Positions 1 to 5,267 of a stretch of 8,124 nucleotides of DNA are shown one piece after another. A model generated the notes under the pieces. That model did no database searches, was not told the DNA's origin, and saw only the letters and a program-made list of their open reading frames with translations. The stretch comes from UBA2767 sp964194535 (GTDB lineage: Bacteria; Pseudomonadota; Alphaproteobacteria; Rhizobiales; Methyloligellaceae): the NCBI GenBank assembly GCA_964194535.1, contig CAXMMX010000188.1, positions 1-8,124 on the forward strand, given 5' to 3'. The stretch's first letter is position 1; each line of letters begins with the position of its first letter. The position numbers and the translations under genes are program-made.

Positions 1-33
1 CCAACACATAATCCAGATAACCCGAAGCTGCGC

Positions 34-61
34 TTGACTTCCCGTTTAAGGCAAGTAGGTT
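34..61 (+). promoter_or_regulatory. Candidate promoter of rpmG
   Basis: TTGACT at 34-39 resembles a sigma-70 type -35 box. TAGGTT at 56-61, after a 16-base spacer, is a weak -10 box. Transcription would then begin near 68 and leave a leader of about 35 bases before the rpmG start. The call rests on motif resemblance and position only; the -10 match is poor. Confidence 0.3.
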
Positions 62-103
62 GCAGGCCACACCAACTAACAGCTGCTTTGAGGACTAAGA
101 CAG

Positions 104-271
104 ATGGCCAAAGCCCCTAGCCTGAAAATCAAGCTCGAGAGCACTGCGGGTACAGGCTTCTATTATGTCACCAAGAAAAATGCGCGCACGCTGACAGAAA
201 AACTCATAATGAAGAAATACGACCCCGTCATTCGTAAGCATGTCGAGTTCAAGGAAACCAAAATAAAATAG
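104..271 (+). CDS. rpmG: 50S ribosomal protein L33
   Basis: This 55-residue protein is the small basic large-subunit ribosomal protein L33, which sits near the E site of the ribosome. The sequence runs from MAKAPSLKIKLESTAGTGFY, through the YVTKKNARTL core, to a KKYDPVIRKHVEFKETKIK tail. That is the full usual length and layout for proteobacterial L33. It has no cysteine, so it is the zinc-independent form without the CxxC ribbons. The ATG at 104 is well placed behind a GAGGA Shine-Dalgarno at 90-94 (nine-base spacing). The gene points toward pleD, with a 585-bp region between the two stop codons. In my recollection rpmG lies close to divK-pleD in many alphaproteobacteria, so the neighbourhood is expected. 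Confidence 0.95.
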   Translation: MAKAPSLKIKLESTAGTGFYYVTKKNARTLTEKLIMKKYDPVIRKHVEFKETKIK

Positions 272-336
272 GTTTCAACGCCGCCGCCACTCCCGGCGCA
301 TTCGAAGAATATTCTTTTCAATGAAATTCAAATGAA

Positions 337-547
337 GGCCAGCCCTGCAACCATTCGGTAGCGGGGTAGATCCGACGTGGTTAGCAGGACTGGCCAACAA
401 GCCAAATGGACCAAAGAGGGCCTTGGTCATTTGACTTGGTGGCCGGCCAGTGAGCGGCGTTAACGAGGAGGCCACTCAAACCGTTCACCGACCAGCCAAA
501 CCCTACGGACCCAGGAGATGCGGCGGACCTGAGCACTCCGCAGGGTT
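337..547 (-). ncRNA. Putative structured RNA of four consecutive long hairpins
   Basis: Four imperfect stems lie end to end. Stem C (337-395) pairs 337-348 with 384-395, then 349-353 with 378-382 and 355-358 with 372-375. Stem B (392-444) pairs 392-415 with 422-444. Stem D (441-497) pairs 441-457 with 481-497. Stem A (499-547) pairs 499-509 with 537-547 around an asymmetric CAC bulge, and 510-515 with 528-533. B shares a GGCC with C and another with D, so neighbouring stems could compete. At nine arm positions the two halves differ by a transition. Read as minus-strand RNA eight of these are G-U pairs and one is A-C; read as plus-strand RNA the ratio reverses. This favours a minus-strand RNA. 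I do not recognise 6S, RNase P, tmRNA or SRP RNA in it. A decayed inverted-repeat element or a 3' UTR structure are alternatives. Confidence 0.4.
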
Positions 548-641
548 ATCTCTTCGCGGGAGACTTAAAAGAAGGATGCGCCATTATTTTTCAACCTGGA
601 GCGGTGACCACTATCCCTCAAACGCCTCCCCATATCTCAAT

Positions 642-674
642 GCAGGTTAGATCACCACGTTTAGCCTAACCTGC
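642..674. other. 9-bp inverted repeat (hairpin) upstream of the hairpin array
   Basis: GCAGGTTAG at 642-650 is perfectly complementary to CTAACCTGC at 666-674, with a 15-base loop. On the minus strand it would be the 5'-most hairpin of a transcript covering the four-stem array. It has no U-tract on either side, so it is not a terminator. It could equally be a protein-binding dyad. Confidence 0.4.
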
Positions 675-704
675 GTCCCGCTAAAATCAACCAAAGTCAT
701 CTCG

Positions 705-728
705 CCATTACACAAAAATCCGTGTCAA
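705..728 (-). promoter_or_regulatory. Candidate promoter for the minus-strand hairpin RNA
   Basis: Read on the minus strand, TTGACA (728-723) is followed after 12 bases by TAATGG (710-705). The short spacing roughly fits the relaxed Caulobacter-type housekeeping promoter (TTGAC-rich -35, TA-rich -10). A start near 698 would give a transcript of about 350 bases through the four stems. The -10 match is weak and this is only a candidate. Confidence 0.2.
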
Positions 729-766
729 AGTAAAGCGTTAACCTTAAACATTCACACAACATATTA

Positions 767-810
767 GGATACACTGCGCTTGAATAGCGCAGTGTATCCA
801 CCGGTTTTTT
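767..810 (+). terminator. Intrinsic terminator-like hairpin with T6 tail
   Basis: GGATACACTGCGCT at 767-780 pairs perfectly over 14 bp with 786-799 around a TGAAT loop. It is followed by ACCGG and TTTTTT at 805-810. The T-run lies on the plus strand, so the canonical reading is termination of plus-strand transcription, although the six-base offset from the stem is larger than usual. Read on the minus strand the stem lies about 57 bases past the pleD stop, is preceded by A6, and is followed by a partly U-rich TAATATGTTG. It may therefore serve pleD as well, as a bidirectional terminator. No plus-strand gene ends nearby; rpmG stops about 500 bases upstream. Confidence 0.55.
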
Positions 811-819
811 ATGAGATAT

Positions 820-836
820 GGCGCATTATTCGCGCC
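820..836 (-). other. Short hairpin just after the pleD stop codon
   Basis: GGCGC at 820-824 pairs with GCGCC at 832-836 around a seven-base AT-rich loop, about 20 bases beyond the pleD stop. It lacks a following U-tract on the minus strand (ATATCTCAT follows). It more likely protects the mRNA 3' end or adds to the stronger stem at 767-799 than terminates alone. Confidence 0.25.
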
Positions 837-856
837 TGAGGGAAAGTTACAAACGT

Positions 857-2227
857 TCAGGCCGCGTCCGTAACCACGCGATTGCGCCCGTCACGTTTGG
901 CGCAATAGAGCGCCTGGTCGGACCGTTTAAGTAGCGCATCGGGCGTATCGTCTACACTTTCCAGAGCCGCAACCCCAACGCTGGCAGTGACTTTTATCAT
1001 TTTATCGCCAGCCAGTTGAAACGGTCTTTCTGCAATACACTGGCGCAATCGTTCAGCCACAACATAGGCCTTGGCGAGGTCGGTTTCAGGCATCATCACG
1101 ACGAATTCCTCACCGCCAAAGCGGCAGGGCAAATCAATACCCCGGATATTCTGTCTTAGCCGTACAGAGAAGTCCTTGAGCACCTTATCCCCGGCATCAT
1201 GTCCATATGTATCGTTGATTGATTTGAAATAATCGATGTCCGCAACCATCACGGACAGAGGCTTGCCACGCTGCACCGCCTCCTCAACGAGGGTCTTGAG
1301 ATGCCCTTCCATGTAGCGGCGGTTGTACAGTCTGGTGAGCGGATCGGTAATGGCCATCTCGACAGTCTCTTCGAGACGGCTGCGCAACTGGTCAGAATAA
1401 CGCTTGCGCTTGATCTGGGTTTTCACCCTGGCCAGCATTTCATGTTTGTTGATTGGCCTTACGAGATAATCGTTCACGCCCATTTCAAGACCGCGCAGCA
1501 GCCGCGCATCTTCACCTGGTTCAGTGATGATGAGTATTGGCAGGTGGCGGGTTCGGTTGAGCGAACGGACCTGGGAACACAAACGCAACCCGTCTGTTCC
1601 CGACAGGCTCAAACTCACCATGAGCATGTCATAATCGCTATCAGGAAGTTTGATCAGCGCCTCCTGCGGATCACTCTCCAGATAGATTGATTGTTCCGCT
1701 GAAAGGGTCTCGGAAATGCGCTGGGCAGAACGTTCATGGTCCTCGACCAGTAAAATCTTGCCACCGAGACCTGCCTGACCGCCATTCACGGACAGATCAA
1801 GGCCCATGCCCATTTGTTCGCTGGTAGACGCCCTCATGAGCATCTCGTCGGAAAGCGTTTTCAATCGCGACAGGTTTTTCACCCGCGTTATGAGCGCAAT
1901 ATCATCGACTGGCTTGGTGAGGAAATCGTCGGCGCCTGCTTCAAGCCCCTTCACCTTGTCAGCGGGCTGATCCAGTGCCGTCACCATGATAACCGGAATA
2001 TGCTGTGTTTTCGGGTCGGCTTTGATGCGCCGGCACGCTTCAAACCCATCCATTCCCGGCATCATGACATCGAGAAGGACCACATCGGCGCCTTCGCTGG
2101 CGCAAATCTGCAGCGCTTCCTCGCCATTGCGGGCAGTAAGCGTCTCGAAATACTCAACCGTCAGCCGCGCTTCGAGCAGCTTCACATTGGCTTCAATGTC
2201 ATCTACGACGAGAACTCGGGCGGTCAT
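857..2227 (-). CDS. pleD: PleD-type diguanylate cyclase response regulator (REC-REC-GGDEF)
   Basis: PleD makes c-di-GMP from two GTP when its first receiver domain is phosphorylated. In Caulobacter this drives the motile-to-sessile pole transition. The 456-residue protein has the full PleD layout. REC1 (about 3-120) has acidic pair D9/D10, phosphoacceptor D53, T83 and K105. REC2 (about 156-272) has serine where the phosphoacceptor belongs (VSLSLSG, about S205), so it is a pseudo-receiver, probably for dimerisation. The GGDEF domain (about 290-453) has D330 in VADIDYFKSIND, the active GGEEF signature at 371-375, and an RGID inhibitory site at 362-365 for product feedback. The ATG lies 24 bp after the divK stop, with GAG-rich sequence in front. 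It is very likely co-transcribed with divK, and its kinases (PleC/DivJ in Caulobacter) are not in this window. Confidence 0.97.
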   Translation of the reverse strand: MTARVLVVDDIEANVKLLEARLTVEYFETLTARNGEEALQICASEGADVVLLDVMMPGMDGFEACRRIKADPKTQHIPVIMVTALDQPADKVKGLEAGADDFLTKPVDDIALITRVKNLSRLKTLSDEMLMRASTSEQMGMGLDLSVNGGQAGLGGKILLVEDHERSAQRISETLSAEQSIYLESDPQEALIKLPDSDYDMLMVSLSLSGTDGLRLCSQVRSLNRTRHLPILIITEPGEDARLLRGLEMGVNDYLVRPINKHEMLARVKTQIKRKRYSDQLRSRLEETVEMAITDPLTRLYNRRYMEGHLKTLVEEAVQRGKPLSVMVADIDYFKSINDTYGHDAGDKVLKDFSVRLRQNIRGIDLPCRFGGEEFVVMMPETDLAKAYVVAERLRQCIAERPFQLAGDKMIKVTASVGVAALESVDDTPDALLKRSDQALYCAKRDGRNRVVTDAA

Positions 2228-2251
2228 GGCGCTATCTCATGCTCCCCAGCA

Positions 2252-2623
2252 TTACGCTTCGCCGATAAACTGGCGAACCGTGTCCATAAATTTCGATACG
2301 GAGATAGGTTTGGAAATATAGGCTTCGCAGCCACCCTCGCGAATGCGCTCCTCATCTCCTTTCATTGCAAAGGCCGTCACGGCGACGACCGGAATGGAGC
2401 GGAGCTTATCGTCTTCTTTCAGCCATTTTGTAACTTCCAGCCCGGAAACCTCGGGCAGTTGAATGTCCATTAAAATAAGATCCGGGTGATGCTCCCGCGC
2501 CAGCGCGAGCGCCTCCATACCGTTCCTCGTTTGCAGCGTCTGATAGCCATGCGCGTCCAGTAAATCGTGGAACAGTTTCATATTCAGATCGTTGTCTTCG
2601 ACAATCATTACTGTTTTTGTCAT
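2252..2623 (-). CDS. divK: DivK single-domain response regulator
   Basis: DivK is a receiver-only protein that carries cell-fate and polarity information between histidine kinases and, through DivL and CckA, controls CtrA activity. The 123-residue product is one receiver domain: acidic pair E9/D10, phosphoacceptor D53 in LILMDIQLPE, T83 and K105. The stretches ILMDIQLPEVSGLEVTKWL, AVTAFAMKGDEERIREGGCE and AYISKPISV match Caulobacter DivK almost residue for residue as I remember it. The frame stays open far upstream, but the ATG at 2623 gives the family N terminus MTKTVMIVEDNDLNMKLFHD, and nothing before it looks conserved. An AGGG-type ribosome site lies about ten bases upstream. It is first in the divK-pleD operon; its promoter must lie in 2624-2826, where I see no clear paired CtrA (TTAA-N7-TTAA) box. 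Confidence 0.97.
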   Translation of the reverse strand: MTKTVMIVEDNDLNMKLFHDLLDAHGYQTLQTRNGMEALALAREHHPDLILMDIQLPEVSGLEVTKWLKEDDKLRSIPVVAVTAFAMKGDEERIREGGCEAYISKPISVSKFMDTVRQFIGEA

Positions 2624-2783
2624 TGGTTCGACCCTGGTCAAATTACTGGCCTCATAATCGGCTATACCGCCGGAATATTCCATGCCATCCATTCTACTTC
2701 GGCTTCCCTTTGATTGGGCTGTCCAGCACGCCCTTGGTTTATAACGTCTATTTGAGCCGAAAACCCGTACCAAAGTCTTAAAG

Positions 2784-2818
2784 TTGACAAGCCTTCCTTG
2801 CCATATAGCAAGGAAGGC
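2784..2818 (+). promoter_or_regulatory. Candidate promoter overlapped by a perfect inverted repeat (possible operator)
   Basis: TTGACA at 2784-2789 is a consensus -35 box, and TATAGC at 2804-2809 a possible -10 box after a short 14-base spacer. GCCTTCCTTGC at 2791-2801 is perfectly complementary to 2808-2818, with a six-base CATATA spacer that contains part of the -10 box. The dyad thus covers the spacer, the -10 box and the likely start site of the DUF3572-kinase pair. No T-run follows on either strand, so it is not an ordinary terminator. It could be a repressor operator or a hairpin at the end of a divK leader. Confidence 0.4.
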
Positions 2819-2835
2819 TCCAACAATTGCCGGCA

Positions 2836-3141
2836 ATGAAAACGCCCATGCCATATTCGACCGCCGCCGCAAGCGGGATCGCGATTCGCGCACTTACCTT
2901 CATGACCAGTGATGCATCCATACTCTCGAGATTTCTGGATGTCACCGGCTGGACACCCGCGACACTTGCCTCCCCGGGCTCAAGGGCCGCAATTTTAGTA
3001 GCCTGCCTGGATTATTTGATGAGTGAAGAAGATTTGCTTCTCACATTTGCCGCCAATTCCGGATTGGACCCGGGCGAGGTGGCACTCGCACACCGCGCGT
3101 TGCAAAGCGGGAACGGGCTCAGCGATGAAACAGACAGCTGA
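2836..3141 (+). CDS. DUF3572 family protein
   Basis: This small acidic cytoplasmic protein (101 residues from the ATG at 2836) is of unknown function. It matches the alphaproteobacterial DUF3572 family as I know it. An N-terminal helix (about 10-25, ending AIRALTFMTSD) leads to SRFLDVTGWTPATL (31-44). Next come the LDYLMSEEDLLLTFAANSGLDP stretch (about 58-79) and a final helix EVALAHRAL (81-89). No signal peptide or membrane segment is evident. The frame also allows TTG 2827 and ATG 2848. I prefer 2836 because the family domain begins soon after it, but the ribosome site is weak for all of them. It stops nine bases before the kinase ATG, so the two are probably co-transcribed. The family often sits beside divK-pleD in my recollection; whether it acts with them is unknown. 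Confidence 0.8.
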   Translation: MKTPMPYSTAAASGIAIRALTFMTSDASILSRFLDVTGWTPATLASPGSRAAILVACLDYLMSEEDLLLTFAANSGLDPGEVALAHRALQSGNGLSDETDS

Positions 3142-3150
3142 GTCCGCGTG

Positions 3151-4086
3151 ATGGAAGCCCATGCCCGTATCGGCATCGATCTCGGCGGCACCAAGATTGC
3201 CGGAATTGTTCTTGGTCCAGACAGAAAAGTTCTCGCTCAGGCGCGAGTGGATGCCCCAAAAGGCAACTACGGCAAGACACTCGATTCGGTTTGCGGGCTG
3301 GTGATGTCTCTGGAGGAAAAGGGAGCTATCGAGGCCAGCGTCGGTATTGGAATCCCTGGTTCAGTGTCACCTGAAACGGGCAACATCCAGAATGCCAATT
3401 CCACATGGCTCAATGCCCGGTCGCTCAAACAGGATTTGGAGACATCTTTGAACCGACAGGTGCGCCTGGCCAACGACGCTAACTGTTTTGCCTTGTCAGA
3501 AGCGATGGATGGCGCTGGACAGGGAGCGGCCAGCGTCTTCGGCGTCATACTCGGTACAGGATGCGGCGGAGGGCTGATGGTGAACGGCCGGATCATTGAC
3601 GGGCCGCGCGCAATAGGCGGCGAGTGGGGTCATAATCCCCTGCCCTGGCCGCAGAAGAATGAAACTCCTGGACCACAATGCTGGTGCGGCAGAAACGGAT
3701 GCATGGAAACCTGGGTGTCCGGCCCGGCTATGTCCGCCGACCACGAAAGGGTCTTTGGCGAAACCCTTTCGGCACACGACATCGCGCGAAACGCGGGCGA
3801 GGGATGCGCCAAGGCGAATAAAACCCTGAAATCTCATGCATCAAGGCTGGCGCGCGGGCTGGCTGGTGTCATCAATATTTTCGATCCCGAACGGGTGGTT
3901 CTGGGTGGCGGCCTGTCAAATATGAGCCATCTTTACGAACAACTCCCTGGTTTGATAGCGCCGTATATTTTCAGCGACAACACCGCCATCGATATCCTTT
4001 CCCCGGTTCACGGCGCTGAAAGCGGCGTGCGCGGCGCAGCCTGGCTGTGGGGCATAGCGGAGAGTGAAACTGCGGGATGGAAGTGA
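3151..4086 (+). CDS. mak: ROK-family sugar kinase, Mak-type fructokinase
   Basis: This probable ATP-dependent cytoplasmic kinase phosphorylates fructose to fructose-6-phosphate; relatives also accept mannose, glucose or N-acetylglucosamine. The 311-residue protein has all ROK elements in order: ATP-binding IGIDLGGTKIAG (7-18), sugar-binding loop GIPGSVSPETGNIQNANSTW (67-86), catalytic Asp109 in ANDANCFALSEA, and GVILGTGCGGGLMVNGRII (131-149). The zinc-binding signature is H161 in GGEWGHNPLPW plus C177, C179 and C184 in CWCGRNGCMET. LGGGLSN (251-257) and a C-terminal SGVRGAAWLW complete the fold. GHNPLPW and SGVRGAAWLW are shared with E. coli Mak, hence the name. There is no helix-turn-helix, so it is not a ROK repressor. 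ATG 3151 is chosen; GTG 3148 is directly adjacent and cannot be excluded. Exact substrate is inferred from similarity. Confidence 0.88.
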   Translation: MEAHARIGIDLGGTKIAGIVLGPDRKVLAQARVDAPKGNYGKTLDSVCGLVMSLEEKGAIEASVGIGIPGSVSPETGNIQNANSTWLNARSLKQDLETSLNRQVRLANDANCFALSEAMDGAGQGAASVFGVILGTGCGGGLMVNGRIIDGPRAIGGEWGHNPLPWPQKNETPGPQCWCGRNGCMETWVSGPAMSADHERVFGETLSAHDIARNAGEGCAKANKTLKSHASRLARGLAGVINIFDPERVVLGGGLSNMSHLYEQLPGLIAPYIFSDNTAIDILSPVHGAESGVRGAAWLWGIAESETAGWK

Positions 4087-4121
4087 ATCTATCGGGGGTT
4101 TATGGGAGATATGCGGTGCGC

Positions 4122-4979
4122 TCACTCACACTTTGACAACGGCATAAACTCCAGCGAGCTCAAATCACCCTTGATGGCGAAATCGCCATAATCGATAATG
4201 AGGCTTCGGCTTACACCATTGTTATACATGCGTAAATTGAGCTGATAAACGGGTGTCTCCCCAGCATCATCACCGGTTTCAAAATAACTTATCGACACCG
4301 GCCAGGAGTCCAGCTTGTCCAGCTCCTTGTCGTTGGCAACCCGCTTGGGCGGCACTTTGGTGCCTGGCTCCAGACGCTTTCCGATGAACGCCGTGGTTGA
4401 ATAAACCTTCTCACCCTTGCTGGAGCCGTCATAGACCCGCGCCTGCACCACGGACTCACCTTTTTGTGCCGCATCGAGAATTGCAAGGGAATGCTGGGTC
4501 GGAAACAGGACCGGGGCTGATACTTTGATATTCTTGGGGCTGGGCGCATTCACATGAACATTTACATCGCCATCGGCAACTGAACGTTCAGCATCACCAC
4601 TGGTCGCCTCCTCCAGCGCCTCTCCCTTGTAATGACTGGAATGAAACCGATAGCGCGTCCCGGTCCCCTGCTCCCAGGTCGAGGAACGCAAATCCGTCAT
4701 GATGGAGCGCCCTGAACTCCCCTCAACGCGGGTCACGAGCCGCATATTCATCGTGTAACCATCGCAGCCTGAACCTGCGAACTCGAATACCATCCGTCCG
4801 CTCACACCTGAGATCCCGGATGCAGCCCGGCTTTTATCCAGAGTCAATTCATACACAGCCCGATGCGGCACGAGTACCGCGGGGGCGCCAGGCACCAGCG
4901 CATGCAAAGCATTTGATGACAGCCCTATTGCGAAGGCCGTCAGCAAGAAAGCTCTGGATATTGAATTTCCTTGATGCAT
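4122..4979 (-). CDS. eipB: EipB-like periplasmic cell-envelope integrity protein (DUF1849)
   Basis: EipB is a conserved alphaproteobacterial periplasmic beta-spiral protein; in Brucella it supports envelope integrity and resistance to envelope stress. The 285-residue product starts with a signal peptide (R9, hydrophobic AFLLTAFAIGL, likely cut after ALHA at about 27). The mature part opens with the family-typical VLVPHRAVYELTLDKSR (35-51). It continues with GRMVFEFAGSGCDGYTMNMR (61-80) and DLRSSTWEQG, and ends GDLSSLEFMPLSKCE. Only two cysteines are present, C72 and C284, matching the disulfide pair known for Brucella EipB. It runs toward the kinase gene with 35 bp between stops and no intrinsic terminator I can see. 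The ATG is preceded closely by ACGAG, a modest ribosome site. Partners such as TPR proteins are not in this window. Confidence 0.88.
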   Translation of the reverse strand: MHQGNSISRAFLLTAFAIGLSSNALHALVPGAPAVLVPHRAVYELTLDKSRAASGISGVSGRMVFEFAGSGCDGYTMNMRLVTRVEGSSGRSIMTDLRSSTWEQGTGTRYRFHSSHYKGEALEEATSGDAERSVADGDVNVHVNAPSPKNIKVSAPVLFPTQHSLAILDAAQKGESVVQARVYDGSSKGEKVYSTTAFIGKRLEPGTKVPPKRVANDKELDKLDSWPVSISYFETGDDAGETPVYQLNLRMYNNGVSRSLIIDYGDFAIKGDLSSLEFMPLSKCE

Positions 4980-5090
4980 CTCGTTAAGTCGCTTTGCACA
5001 CCCTCGCCACCGGACACGAGTCAGCCAGTGGCACCATCACAATTATAAAGAAGATTGCGGCCAATAAATGCGCATCTATATCGTGATGCG

Positions 5091-5246
5091 CAATGGTGAA
5101 ATATTTTCAGTGACTCGTTTGCGTCACCATAACCCACAAAAACAGTGCGGCGTTCATGCTCTTTTCAACAATGGTAAATCATTTTCATTGACTCGCCTGC
5201 GTCACGATAATCCACTAAAACAGTGCAGCGATCACATTTTTCCAAA
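5091..5246. repeat. Two direct copies of a 78-bp repeat upstream of ridA
   Basis: Copy 1 spans 5091-5168 and copy 2 spans 5169-5246, with no spacer. By my count 60 of 78 positions agree; the first two thirds are the most conserved. Each copy contains a TGAC-N8-GTCA dyad (5111-5126 and 5189-5204), a GANTC site within it (5112-5116 and 5190-5194), and an AAAACAGTGC block. The unit length is a multiple of three, and one frame (5068-5283) translates both copies as a 26-residue repeat. That frame has no ribosome site and overlaps the ridA start, so I favour a regulatory or non-coding repeat. Confidence 0.75.
5188..5211 (+). promoter_or_regulatory. Candidate ridA promoter inside repeat copy 2
   Basis: TTGACT at 5188-5193 and GATAAT at 5206-5211 are separated by 12 bases, and the TGAC-N8-GTCA dyad fills the interval. 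Transcription from here would leave a leader of roughly 50 bases before the ridA ATG. Copy 1 has the degenerate equivalents GTGACT (5110-5115) and CATAAC (5128-5133) at the same spacing, so the promoter may have been duplicated and one copy decayed. The spacer is short for a standard sigma-70 promoter. Confidence 0.3.
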
Positions 5247-5267
5247 ACAATTAAAGGGGGTCAACCC

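Larger units (their letters stand above)
272..856. other. Long intergenic region with hairpins and no supported protein gene
   Basis: These 585 bases lie between the convergent rpmG and pleD stop codons. Two 66-codon open frames cross it (275-475 minus, 450-650 plus). Neither has a recognisable domain, a ribosome binding site or protein-like composition, and both run through the hairpin arms, so I do not call them genes. What the region does hold is structure: four long adjacent stems at 337-547, one at 642-674, a perfect terminator-like stem at 767-799 and a short stem at 820-836. AAGAATATTCTT at 305-316 is a perfect 12-base palindrome. The stretch 548-641 shows only weak short stems. Confidence 0.7.

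Noticed and set aside
275..475. 66-codon minus-strand frame in the rpmG-pleD gap
   Set aside because: No ribosome site or recognisable domain; composition is set by the hairpin arms it crosses.
337..547. 6S RNA, RNase P RNA, tmRNA or SRP RNA
   Set aside because: None of their signature sequences (such as GAGGAAAGTCC of RNase P or the SRP GGAAGGAAGC loop) could be found on either strand, and four consecutive hairpins do not match the long single rod of 6S RNA.
450..650. 66-codon plus-strand frame in the rpmG-pleD gap
   Set aside because: No supported start signal and no family resemblance; it runs through two predicted stems.
721..760. CtrA binding site from TTAACCTTAAA
   Set aside because: The two TTAA halves are only two bases apart instead of seven, so it does not fit the CtrA box.
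1814..2473. 219-codon plus-strand frame opposite pleD and divK
   Set aside because: It is antisense to two well-supported genes across their junction and has no domain of its own.
2791..2818. Intrinsic terminator between divK and the DUF3572 gene
   Set aside because: No T-run on either side, and it lies between divergent genes where no transcript is expected to end.
2624..2893. N-terminal extension of DivK using upstream in-frame starts
   Set aside because: The added sequence is not conserved receiver sequence and overlaps the divergent gene start; the ATG at 2623 gives the usual DivK N terminus.
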